A stretch of 12,389 nt of DNA from Spirochaetales bacterium (lineage in GTDB: Bacteria; Spirochaetota; Spirochaetia; SPDA01), in assembly GCA_004525155.1 (NCBI GenBank), contig SPDA01000020.1, positions 1-12,389 on the forward strand, read 5' to 3'. Numbering within the stretch: position 1 is the first letter of the stretch; the number at the start of each line of letters is the position of its first letter. Both the position numbers and the translations under genes were made by a program. Under the pieces are notes generated by a model. It had not been told where the DNA came from. It did no database searches and was given only the letters and a program-made list of their open reading frames with translations. Positions 6,127 through 12,389 of this stretch are shown here, piece after piece.

Positions 6127-6882
6127 ATTCAGCGCGGATTCAGGCTTAATGACGGCGGAGAGAATCGCGTCCAGGCTCCCGGCGACGGTGCTCTGTAACA
6201 GCCCATCGGGAGAACCGGTGTTTTTATCCAAACCTGCGCAGAGAGGAATGATCCCCAGCAGGGGCAGCGCTGCCAGTGCCGGTTCGGATGCCAGCAGCTG
6301 ACGAAAGTCCGAAGTTTCGGCAGCCATATTGACGATGACACCTTTCGCGGAAACTCCGCTGTCCTTCATGTATTGCGCGAACCTCGATGCAACCTTGACG
6401 GAGAGAACCGAGGGTGTCAGCACCACCAGGGGCTCACTTCGCGGTATAAACCTTAAAATGTCGAGAATTTCATCCCCCATGCCCGGGGGCATATCTATAA
6501 GAAGGACATCCGTATCCGGCCACTGCGTAACAGCCAGCAGTTCCTTGATGGCCTCGGTTGTATGCTCTCCCCGGAGCGGGACCCCCCTCTCGCCGGTAAA
6601 AAAAGACATGCTCATCAGACTAACACCCGGTGCGGCCGTTCGGGGCAGAATCCCGCGGTCCTCGTCGGGCAGACCGGGTTCCATTCCCAGAAGAAGGTGG
6701 ATACTTGAGCCCTGGAAATCGAGATCGAGCACACCGCAGGCGTACCCGCGTTTCGCGAGCACCAGAGCGGAGACTGCGGTACAGGTGCTTTTCCCTACTC
6801 CTCCCTTGGCACCGGTAAAAAGAAGAATGCGTTTTATTCCCTTGAGCCTTTTTTCGATTATGCCGATGCGGTGGTCCCTCAT
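6112..6882 (-). CDS. MinD/Mrp-family ATPase, archaeal-type HypB (nickel delivery)
   Basis: A 256-residue P-loop ATPase with a deviant Walker A GAKGGVGKST (24-33, signature K26 and K31), a switch I region LDLDFQGSS (D53/D55) and Walker B LLIDMPPGMGD (D130). This is the MinD/Mrp fold, not the GTPase fold of classical HypB, and there is no N-terminal nickel-binding Cys motif. Several stretches, such as EDRGILP, PLRG and IDMPPG followed by LDVLRF/LDILRF, closely resemble the Thermococcus kodakarensis ATPase named HypB, which forms a complex with HypA and drives nickel transfer. It sits 4 nt after hypA, and no GTPase hypB is visible. The start at 6882 is preferred, since an in-frame ATG at 6924 would overlap hypA by 38 bp and add 14 residues beyond the conserved start. 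A housekeeping Mrp/NBP35 Fe-S carrier is less likely, as its C-terminal CxxC is absent. Confidence 0.85.
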   Translation of the reverse strand: MRDHRIGIIEKRLKGIKRILLFTGAKGGVGKSTCTAVSALVLAKRGYACGVLDLDFQGSSIHLLLGMEPGLPDEDRGILPRTAAPGVSLMSMSFFTGERGVPLRGEHTTEAIKELLAVTQWPDTDVLLIDMPPGMGDEILDILRFIPRSEPLVVLTPSVLSVKVASRFAQYMKDSGVSAKGVIVNMAAETSDFRQLLASEPALAALPLLGIIPLCAGLDKNTGSPDGLLQSTVAGSLDAILSAVIKPESALNLKNL

Positions 6883-6886
6883 GCGA

Positions 6887-7300
6887 TCAATCCCGCTCAA
6901 TCTCAATAGCTTCGATTGTAACACCGCGGCCTTTTTTTACGGAAAAATCCCTCACCCCGCAGGACGGGCAGGCTATGTAGGCGCAGGCGGATTCCGGAAT
7001 AAAATGGATGGCCTCCCGCTCGCTTTCAGCAGGTCCGCTTTCCTTAAGATCGGCGAAACCCCATTCCCTTTCGCAGGCCCTGCAGGCGAAGAGAACAGGT
7101 TCCGTTTCAATATGAAAAACATCCGCGGAGAAAGGAAGATCCGCGAGGAATTCGGAAAGACCTTCGAAAAAAATATCCTTGTCTATATTCTGGAGTTCAC
7201 CGAACAGAAGTTTTACGGAAAGGACCGATCGGCCGCCGTTTTTTTCACATTCTTCACGCACGGACTCAACAACAGACTCAGCGAGCGCCCACTCATGCAT
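6887..7300 (-). CDS. hypA: Hydrogenase nickel-incorporation protein HypA (long-insert, archaeal-like)
   Basis: HypA (137 aa) binds nickel at its N-terminal MHE and hands it to the immature large subunit. The protein begins MHEWALAESV, which fixes the start because H2 and E3 must follow the initiator Met. The structural zinc site is C73RAC76 and C111PSC114. The gap between the two CxxC pairs is 34 residues, whereas E. coli HypA (C73, C76, C89, C92) has 12. The insert contains EAIHFIPE and is followed by a KGRGV stretch, both closely matching T. kodakarensis HypA, where the equivalent His is near the nickel site in the HypA-HypB complex. This supports pairing with the MinD-type ATPase encoded 4 nt downstream. 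No Shine-Dalgarno is evident. The gene diverges from hypF. Confidence 0.93.
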   Translation of the reverse strand: MHEWALAESVVESVREECEKNGGRSVLSVKLLFGELQNIDKDIFFEGLSEFLADLPFSADVFHIETEPVLFACRACEREWGFADLKESGPAESEREAIHFIPESACAYIACPSCGVRDFSVKKGRGVTIEAIEIERD

Positions 7301-7307
7301 GGGGCAC

Positions 7308-7336
7308 AGTATAGAAAAAAAACGGCTTCATGGAAA
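7308..7336 (-). promoter_or_regulatory. Candidate hypA promoter with -10 adjacent to the start codon
   Basis: On the minus strand TTTCCA (7336-7331) and TATACT (7313-7308) are separated by 17 bp. Only 7 nt lie between the -10 and the hypA ATG, so transcription would start at the start codon. This matches the lack of a ribosome-binding site and resembles the hydS-like gene at the other end of the window. Confidence 0.4.
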
Positions 7337-7371
7337 GCCCCGGAAAAACACAAGTGAAATCTGAAGATACA

Positions 7372-9711
7372 ATGGAAAGAACACGGATAACCTTTCGCGG
7401 CACGGTGCAGGGCGTCGGATTCCGCCCTTCAATCTTCCGCTGCGCCTCCGCCTGCGGACTGACAGGGTTTGTAAGAAATATGCGTTCCCATGTCACGGCG
7501 GAAATCCAGGGACCGTCCTGCTCAATAATACGATTCCGGCGCATCCTGCCGGATTACCTGCCTTCCGCCGCACGGCTTGATGACATGACAATGACAAACA
7601 TTCCCCTCATGGAGGAGTCAAGCTTCCGGATTGAGCAAAGCGCCGAATCGGAATACACGCTGCCGACCATACCGCCGGATCTCGCGCTCTGCGGAAAATG
7701 CCGCGAGGAACTGCTGGATCCTTCGGACAGGAGATATCTCTATCCCTTCATTACCTGCACGCAATGCGGTCCGCGTTACACAATTACTTCCGAAACACCT
7801 TTCGATCGGGAAAAAACATCCATGGCGGAATTCGAACAGTGCCCTTCATGCCTGCGCGAATACCGCGAACCGGAAGACCGGCGCTTCCATTCGCAGACCA
7901 ATTCCTGTGCCCGGTGCGGTCCCGGACTCTTTCTGGTCCCTGCCGGTCCGAATTCCGCCGGCGGGAAACCTCTGCGGGATGATCCGCTGCCCGAGGTCAT
8001 CGGCGCCCTGTCAGCCGGAAAAATCGTCGCAATCCAGGGTATGGGAGGTTTTCACCTGGCGGCTGATCCTTCGGTCCCGGGAACGATTGACAGGCTTCGA
8101 AAGGACAAGGCAAGGAGAACGAAACCTTTTGCCCTCATGGTACGCGATATAGATACGGCAGGGGAAATATGTCTGCTCACCGAAGTGGAACGACAATCGC
8201 TTCTATCACCCCTTTCCCCCATTCTCCTGCTGCCGAAACGCGCAGGCATTCCGTCTTTTTATCATCTTGTTTCGGACACGGATACTCTCGGAATAATGCT
8301 GCCCTATACACCGCTTCATCTTCTTCTTTTCTTTCATCCCAAAGGAAGGCAAACCTTCAAAAGCCTTATCATGACAAGCGGCAACCTGAAAAATGAACCG
8401 ATAATCACGGACCCCCGTGAGGCAATGGAAAAGCTGTCCGATGTGGCGGATTTTTTCCTCTACACGGACCGTAAAATTCTCTTCCGGACGGACGACTCTA
8501 TCCTGCGGACAGCCGAACGAAGAGAAGCGCCGATGATAATCCGGAGATCGAGGGGATTCGTTCCGGACTGCCTGGTGCTGAAAAACCCGATTTCCGCATC
8601 GACCCTGGCTGTCGGCGGCGACCTGAAAAACGCGCCAGCCCTGGCCCAGGGAACGGCCGTGAGCATGCTCCCCTATATGGGCGACTGCGATGATTACAGC
8701 GTCCGGCAGGCTTTTGAAGCGGGTATAGGGGAAACACTCCGCCTGTTCAAAATTCAGCCCGAACGGATAGTTTCGGATCTTCACCCCCTCTACTTCACCT
8801 CCGAGTGGGCCCGTAATTTCCAGGGGCCTGCAAAGGTAAGCGTGCAGCACCACTGGGCCCATGTCCTCTCGGTCATGGCGGAACAGGGACTGGAAGAGAG
8901 CCTGGGAGCTGCCTTTGACGGTACCGGCTACGGCACGGACGGCACATCCTGGGGCGGGGAATTTCTGCTGGCCCGGCGGGACAGTTTCCGGAGGCTTGGA
9001 AGTTTCAAGCCCTTTCCGCTGCCGGGCGGCGATTCCGCCGTGCTTCACCCGAAACGGGCGGCATTCTCGCTTCTCTTTGAATCAGCCGGGCCTGATGCGC
9101 TCGGCCGCCTGCTCAATCTGGAGGGGAGAGAAACAGCGCTGCTCAGCGATTTAATCGTTAAAAAGGTGAATGCACCCCTTTCCTCTTCGATGGGAAGACT
9201 TTTCGACGCTGCCGCAGCTCTTCTGGGTATTGTCGACAATGTTTACTATGAAGGAGAAGGACCCATAAAACTGGAAAGCGAGGCTTACCGCTGGCTGCGT
9301 AACCAGGGCATGAGTCCCTCTCTTGATGAAAATATAAAAAATATGGAAGATCTGCTGCCGCTTACCGCCCCCTGCCCATCCCTTGCGGAACAGGGCGCGG
9401 AGTTCATGTTCGATCCCCTGCCCCTCTTTCTCAGGATTATGGAAAGCCGGCATGCGGAAAACATCGGCCGCACAGCCTGGCTTGTACACAGAGCCTTTGC
9501 CCGGGCCCTGGTAGAGGGTCTGGAGGCGTCCCGGGAATGTACCGGCATTACAGCCGCGGTACTGTCCGGCGGCGTTTTTCAGAACACCCTTCTCAGGCAG
9601 CTGGCGGTACCGGCCCTCGAGAAGAGGGGCTTCAGCATTTTTCTCAATACAAAAGTACCCTGCAATGACGGCGGTCTGGCCCTCGGGCAGGTTTACTGCA
9701 CGGCGCTTTAA
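7372..9711 (+). CDS. hypF: Carbamoyltransferase HypF
   Basis: HypF (779 aa from ATG 7372) uses carbamoyl phosphate and ATP to carbamoylate the C-terminal Cys of HypE, the first step in making the cyanide ligands. Domains in order: acylphosphatase-like (GTVQGVGFRP at the N-terminus and GFVRN), two zinc fingers (C107-C110-C129-C132 and C157-C160-C179-C182), a YrdC-like nucleotide-binding domain (AGKIVAIQGMGGFHLAAD and RRTKPFALM) and a Kae1-like carbamoyltransferase domain with VQHHWAH (491-497), FDGTGYGTDGTSWGGEF and VLSGGVFQN near the C-terminus. An in-frame ATG at 7330 would add 14 unconserved residues. The start at 7372 is favoured by family alignment and a weak GAAG, but is not certain. The gene opens the hypFCDE run and diverges from hypA across 71 bp. 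Confidence 0.94.
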   Translation: MERTRITFRGTVQGVGFRPSIFRCASACGLTGFVRNMRSHVTAEIQGPSCSIIRFRRILPDYLPSAARLDDMTMTNIPLMEESSFRIEQSAESEYTLPTIPPDLALCGKCREELLDPSDRRYLYPFITCTQCGPRYTITSETPFDREKTSMAEFEQCPSCLREYREPEDRRFHSQTNSCARCGPGLFLVPAGPNSAGGKPLRDDPLPEVIGALSAGKIVAIQGMGGFHLAADPSVPGTIDRLRKDKARRTKPFALMVRDIDTAGEICLLTEVERQSLLSPLSPILLLPKRAGIPSFYHLVSDTDTLGIMLPYTPLHLLLFFHPKGRQTFKSLIMTSGNLKNEPIITDPREAMEKLSDVADFFLYTDRKILFRTDDSILRTAERREAPMIIRRSRGFVPDCLVLKNPISASTLAVGGDLKNAPALAQGTAVSMLPYMGDCDDYSVRQAFEAGIGETLRLFKIQPERIVSDLHPLYFTSEWARNFQGPAKVSVQHHWAHVLSVMAEQGLEESLGAAFDGTGYGTDGTSWGGEFLLARRDSFRRLGSFKPFPLPGGDSAVLHPKRAAFSLLFESAGPDALGRLLNLEGRETALLSDLIVKKVNAPLSSSMGRLFDAAAALLGIVDNVYYEGEGPIKLESEAYRWLRNQGMSPSLDENIKNMEDLLPLTAPCPSLAEQGAEFMFDPLPLFLRIMESRHAENIGRTAWLVHRAFARALVEGLEASRECTGITAAVLSGGVFQNTLLRQLAVPALEKRGFSIFLNTKVPCNDGGLALGQVYCTAL

Positions 9712-9740
9712 GCGTTATACTTTTCCCGGAGGAATACATC

Positions 9741-9977
9741 ATGTGCCTTGCTGTACCCATGCGGATTCAGAAACTGTTAGAAAACGAAAAAGCCCTGGTC
9801 GCCCGGCAGGGTCTGACCGTGGAAGCGGACGTCTCTCTCCTCGACAAGCCTTCCGAGGGCGATTATGTGATTATTCACGCGGGTTTCGCAATCGAGACCC
9901 TGACAGGGGAGGACGCGGAAGAAAGAATCCGGATGGCCGCCCTTGTAACGGACGGCGCTGTAGACGGACTGCCATGA
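9741..9977 (+). CDS. hypC: Hydrogenase assembly chaperone HypC
   Basis: HypC (78 aa) is a small chaperone that, with HypD, holds the Fe(CN)2CO group and carries it to the large-subunit precursor. It begins with the diagnostic MCLAVP, in which C2 becomes the functional N-terminal Cys after Met removal. An OB-fold-like beta pattern follows, with GDYVIIHAGFAI, the typical HypC/HupF motif, and length is normal for the family. The start is certain from MCLAVP and from GGAGG 8 nt upstream. It lies 29 nt after hypF, and its stop overlaps hypD by ATGA. Confidence 0.95.
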   Translation: MCLAVPMRIQKLLENEKALVARQGLTVEADVSLLDKPSEGDYVIIHAGFAIETLTGEDAEERIRMAALVTDGAVDGLP

Positions 9978-11074
9978 AGACCGCTTCCCTTGAAGAAACA
10001 GGAAAACTTGCGGCGGATTTTACGAAGGGCATAAGCGGCTACGCAAAAAGCATTGACCGCGAAATCGTCATCATGGAGGTCTGCGGGACTCACACCGTCG
10101 CCTTGAGGAAACACGGCATTCACTCACTGCTGCCCCGGAACATCCGTCTCGTTTCCGGCCCCGGATGTCCCGTATGTGTTACTCCGGCATCCTTCATCGG
10201 CAACTCGCTGGAACTGCTCGAAAACGACAAATCGGTTCATATAGCAACCTTCGGGGACATGGCAAAGGTCCCGGATGACAAGGGCAGGACCCTTTCCGGA
10301 TATACCGGCACAGGCAGGGTAAGGATAGTGTACTCCCCGGCGGATCTCATTGCTCTCTGCGCGGAAACAGACGGGGAGGTGGTCTTTCTCGGCATAGGCT
10401 TCGAGACAACCATACCGGCCGTGGCATCTACCCTGCTAAGGGCGAAAAAGACGGGACTGGCCAATCTCTCGGTCTATGCCTGTTTCAAACAGGTGCCGCC
10501 GGCCCTTCTGGCACTGCTCAGTAATCCCGCCTGCGACCTGGATGCGCTTCTTCTTCCCGGGCATGTATCCGCGATTCTGGGTCTTGCTCCCTACCAATTC
10601 ATCGTGGAAAATTGGCATATGCCCGCGGTGGTCGCCGGTTTTGAAGGTCTCGATCTGCTTTCGGCCATCTTCATGATTGTAAGGCAGCTTGCTTCAGGCC
10701 GGGGAACAGTCGAAAACGCCTACGGGCGCGCAGTGCGAAATGAAGGAAACGTCAAGGCCCTCGCGATAATGCGGGAAGTGTTTTCCCCCGTGACCTCGCT
10801 TTGGCGGGGCCTGGGCACCATTCCGTTAAGCGGCCTGGGCTTAAATAATGATTTCGCCCGGTTTGACGCGGAGCGCCGATTCGAACTGCCGCCTCTTACC
10901 GACACGGAACAGGATGGGTGCATGTGCGCCGAGGTCATCCAGGGCAAGACACAGCCCCGCGACTGCCCCTTTTACGGGTCACGGTGCACGCCGGACAGGC
11001 CTGTCGGTCCATGCATGGTTTCCAGCGAAGGCGCCTGCGCAGCCTGGTTTTTTTACGGGGACGCGCCGATATGA
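9974..11074 (+). CDS. hypD: Hydrogenase Fe(CN)2CO assembly protein HypD
   Basis: HypD (366 aa) is the [4Fe-4S] scaffold on which the Fe(CN)2CO unit is built in complex with HypC. Conserved elements are EVCGTHT with C37, SGPGCPVCVTP with C65 and C68, GFETTIPA, and GHVSAILG. A Cys-rich C-terminal region (CMC..., DCPFYGSRC, GPC and GAC) supplies the Fe-S ligands. Length agrees with E. coli HypD (about 373 aa). The ATG at 9974 overlaps the hypC stop and begins exactly where family similarity begins. The reading frame stays open for 103 codons upstream, but that part is a shadow of hypC and hypF. The 3' end overlaps hypE by ATGA. Confidence 0.95.
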   Translation: MKTASLEETGKLAADFTKGISGYAKSIDREIVIMEVCGTHTVALRKHGIHSLLPRNIRLVSGPGCPVCVTPASFIGNSLELLENDKSVHIATFGDMAKVPDDKGRTLSGYTGTGRVRIVYSPADLIALCAETDGEVVFLGIGFETTIPAVASTLLRAKKTGLANLSVYACFKQVPPALLALLSNPACDLDALLLPGHVSAILGLAPYQFIVENWHMPAVVAGFEGLDLLSAIFMIVRQLASGRGTVENAYGRAVRNEGNVKALAIMREVFSPVTSLWRGLGTIPLSGLGLNNDFARFDAERRFELPPLTDTEQDGCMCAEVIQGKTQPRDCPFYGSRCTPDRPVGPCMVSSEGACAAWFFYGDAPI

Positions 11075-12102
11075 AATACAGGCCTTTCGGTTCTTACATT
11101 ACGCTTGAATGCGGAAGCGGCGGCGCTGCGTCCCGCAGCCTGGTGGAGGATATAATCTACCCGCATTTTAAAAACTCCTCCTACCCTGTACTTTCGGATG
11201 CGTCTTCCTTTCTTCCGGCGGGGGCTTCCAGCGGCCGGCTTTTCATGACAACGGATACCTACGTTGTGGATCCGCCTTTCTTTCCCGGCGGTGATATCGG
11301 AAGACTGTCCGTTTTCGGGACCTGCAACGACCTGTCGGTAAGCGGGGCCAGGCCCGGCTACCTTTCGGCGGGTTTCATACTCGAGGAAGGGTTGCCCGTG
11401 GAAGACCTTACCAGAGCCCTCGCTTCCATGGCGGAGGCCGCCCTGGAAGCGGGGATTTCGGTCATAACGGGAGACACCAAGGTCGTGCCTAGAGGCAAGG
11501 GAGGCGGCATCTATATAAACACCTGCGGCATCGGTTACGCGGAAGCGGTCCCCATCCCGGAGGCATCATCCGTACGGCCGGGAGACGCTGTTATTGTATC
11601 GGGACCGGTCGGCGCGCACGGTATCGCGGTACTCGCTGCCAGGGAAAACCTTGCCGTCGGCGGAAGCGTGTTTTCAGACTGCTCATTTCTGCACCCTCTC
11701 TGCTCGTCGCTTTTCCCTCTCGGCGCAAATTTGAGATTTATGCGGGACGCGACACGCGGGGGCATCGCAGCGGTGCTCAACGAACTCGCGTCGGGCTGCG
11801 GGGCCGGTCTGGAAATTGAAGAGGAACGTTTTGTCGTGGATCCTGACGTACGCGCCGTATCAGATCTTCTCGGCCTGGAACCCCTGGAAACTGCTAACGA
11901 GGGGGTCCTGGTGGCGGTAGTGTCGCCTGATTCCGAAGAGAAAGCGCTCGATGCCCTCCGCGCCCTCAAGGGGGGCGGTCATGCCGCGGCAGTCGGCAGG
12001 GTGACGGATAAACATCCCGGTACCGTGGTAATCGAAACGGCCATACGCGGCCGCAGGGTGCTGGGGTTCCCCCGGGGGCTCCTTCTTCCAAGGATATGCT
12101 GA
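11071..12102 (+). CDS. hypE: Hydrogenase cyanide-ligand synthesis protein HypE
   Basis: HypE (343 aa) dehydrates the carbamoyl group placed on its C-terminal Cys by HypF, producing the thiocyanate that donates CN to the HypC-HypD complex. It has the PurM-like AIR-synthase fold. Visible motifs include FFPGGDIGRL, SVFGTCNDLSVSGA, VITGDTKVV, FMRDATRGGIAAVLNE and ANEGVLV. The chain ends LLLPRIC, with C343 as the modified Cys. The N-terminal glycine motif reads ECGSGG rather than the usual HGxGG, so His is replaced by Cys14. The ATG at 11071 overlaps the hypD stop, and the ORF upstream of it is hypD sequence in another frame. The last maturation gene of the run; a zinc-ribbon gene follows after 12 nt. 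Confidence 0.94.
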   Translation: MKYRPFGSYITLECGSGGAASRSLVEDIIYPHFKNSSYPVLSDASSFLPAGASSGRLFMTTDTYVVDPPFFPGGDIGRLSVFGTCNDLSVSGARPGYLSAGFILEEGLPVEDLTRALASMAEAALEAGISVITGDTKVVPRGKGGGIYINTCGIGYAEAVPIPEASSVRPGDAVIVSGPVGAHGIAVLAARENLAVGGSVFSDCSFLHPLCSSLFPLGANLRFMRDATRGGIAAVLNELASGCGAGLEIEEERFVVDPDVRAVSDLLGLEPLETANEGVLVAVVSPDSEEKALDALRALKGGGHAAAVGRVTDKHPGTVVIETAIRGRRVLGFPRGLLLPRIC

Positions 12103-12114
12103 AAAGGAGAATTT

Positions 12115-12389
12115 ATGGGATTATCGCAATGCCCGGGCCAGGACAGAAGGTTCTGGAAACCGGAGGACATACATATAGTTGCATGTCACATATGCGGTTC
12201 AGAGGTCGAACTGTGGAAAGATGAAGGCCGGAGGAAGTGCAGGAACTGCGGAGCCGAGGTTCGCAACCCCAGAGTGGAATCCGGCTGCGCCGCCTGGTGC
12301 GCCTTTGCCGATGACTGCGTCGGAGCCCTCGGAGCGGACACTCCGGACGCCGAAAAAAAGAACGGCTCCACGGCCGTGAAACTGACCGA
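12115..12389 (+). CDS. Cys-rich zinc-ribbon protein, N-terminal part (C-terminus outside window)
   Basis: A reading frame opens at ATG 12115, 12 nt after hypE, behind AAAAGGAG, and stays open for 91 codons to the window edge. It starts MGLSQCPGQDRRFWKPEDI. A zinc-ribbon follows with C24-x2-C27 and C42-x2-C45, then a second Cys cluster C58-x3-C62-x5-C68. The CPGQD...FWKPEDI start and a trailing NP...GCAxWC pattern resemble small Cys-rich proteins, some fused to an HD-type hydrolase domain, that I recall near redox and hydrogenase genes. That recollection is not firm and the possible second domain is outside the window. Spacing suggests co-transcription with hypFCDE. Function unknown; a metal- or redox-related accessory role is a guess. 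Confidence 0.75.
   Translation, partial: MGLSQCPGQDRRFWKPEDIHIVACHICGSEVELWKDEGRRKCRNCGAEVRNPRVESGCAAWCAFADDCVGALGADTPDAEKKNGSTAVKLT

Noticed and set aside
6112..6882. Housekeeping Mrp/NBP35-type Fe-S carrier or a cell-division MinD
   Set aside because: It is directly coupled to hypA, lacks the C-terminal CxxC of Mrp-type carriers, and has stretches shared with archaeal HypB. It lacks the context of min genes.
6329..7357. Long plus-strand open frame (342 codons) opposite the ATPase and hypA genes
   Set aside because: Its translation is rich in Arg, Pro and Ser without recognisable motifs, while both minus-strand genes show full family signatures.
8206..9048. Long minus-strand open frame (280 codons) within hypF
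   Set aside because: It is antisense to well-conserved HypF sequence, has no ribosome-binding site I could support and no recognisable motifs.
9665..9973. N-terminal extension of hypD by 103 codons
   Set aside because: This part lies over the end of hypF and nearly all of hypC. HypD similarity begins at the ATG at 9974, which overlaps the hypC stop.
10918..11070. N-terminal extension of hypE by 51 codons
   Set aside because: It overlaps the conserved Cys-rich end of hypD in another frame; the ATG at 11071 gives the normal HypE length.
1..12389. CRISPR arrays, tRNA or rRNA genes, insertion sequences, phage genes
   Set aside because: No regularly spaced repeats, cloverleaf-like sequences, transposase or integrase motifs, or terminal inverted repeats were seen.

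Overview
This window is a compact [NiFe]-hydrogenase island from a bacterium with a mid-50s GC impression. The phylum cannot be read from the sequence. The pairing of a sensory-type [FeFe]-hydrogenase gene with a fermentative/anaerobic-style hydrogenase suggests an anaerobe or facultative anaerobe. Such genes are known from Firmicutes, Thermotogae and Spirochaetes, but this is a weak inference.

Layout. Bases 1-471 (minus strand) hold the start of a ferredoxin-domain protein leading into an [FeFe]-hydrogenase-like H-cluster domain. It resembles HydS-type putative H2 sensors and is cut by the window edge. A 238-bp AT-rich divergent region (472-709) carries candidate promoters for both sides and inverted repeats in the presumed hox leader. 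Bases 710-6125 (plus strand) form a tight operon hoxF-hoxU-hoxY-hoxH-hoxW followed by a stand-alone response-regulator receiver. This encodes a soluble NAD(P)-linked [NiFe] hydrogenase like that of Ralstonia eutropha (group 3d), with the NuoE/HoxE-like domain fused to the N-terminus of HoxF. Bases 6112-7300 (minus strand) carry hypA and a MinD/Mrp-type P-loop ATPase in convergent orientation to the hox operon. Bases 7372-12102 (plus strand) carry hypF-hypC-hypD-hypE, divergent from hypA. From 12115 a cysteine-rich zinc-ribbon protein begins and runs off the window.

How the genes fit together. HoxYH is the H2-converting module and HoxFU the flavin/Fe-S diaphorase that exchanges electrons with NAD(P). 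HypE and HypF make the cyanide ligands and HypC-HypD assemble the Fe(CN)2CO unit. HypA and its partner ATPase would deliver nickel, and HoxW trims the C-terminus of HoxH. The set is nearly self-sufficient for maturation, but there is no classical GTPase HypB. In its place sits a MinD/Mrp-family ATPase next to a long-insert HypA, the arrangement structurally characterised in the archaeon Thermococcus kodakarensis. The HydS-like gene and the orphan receiver suggest an H2-responsive phospho-signalling circuit controlling the locus. That is the least described part of the window.
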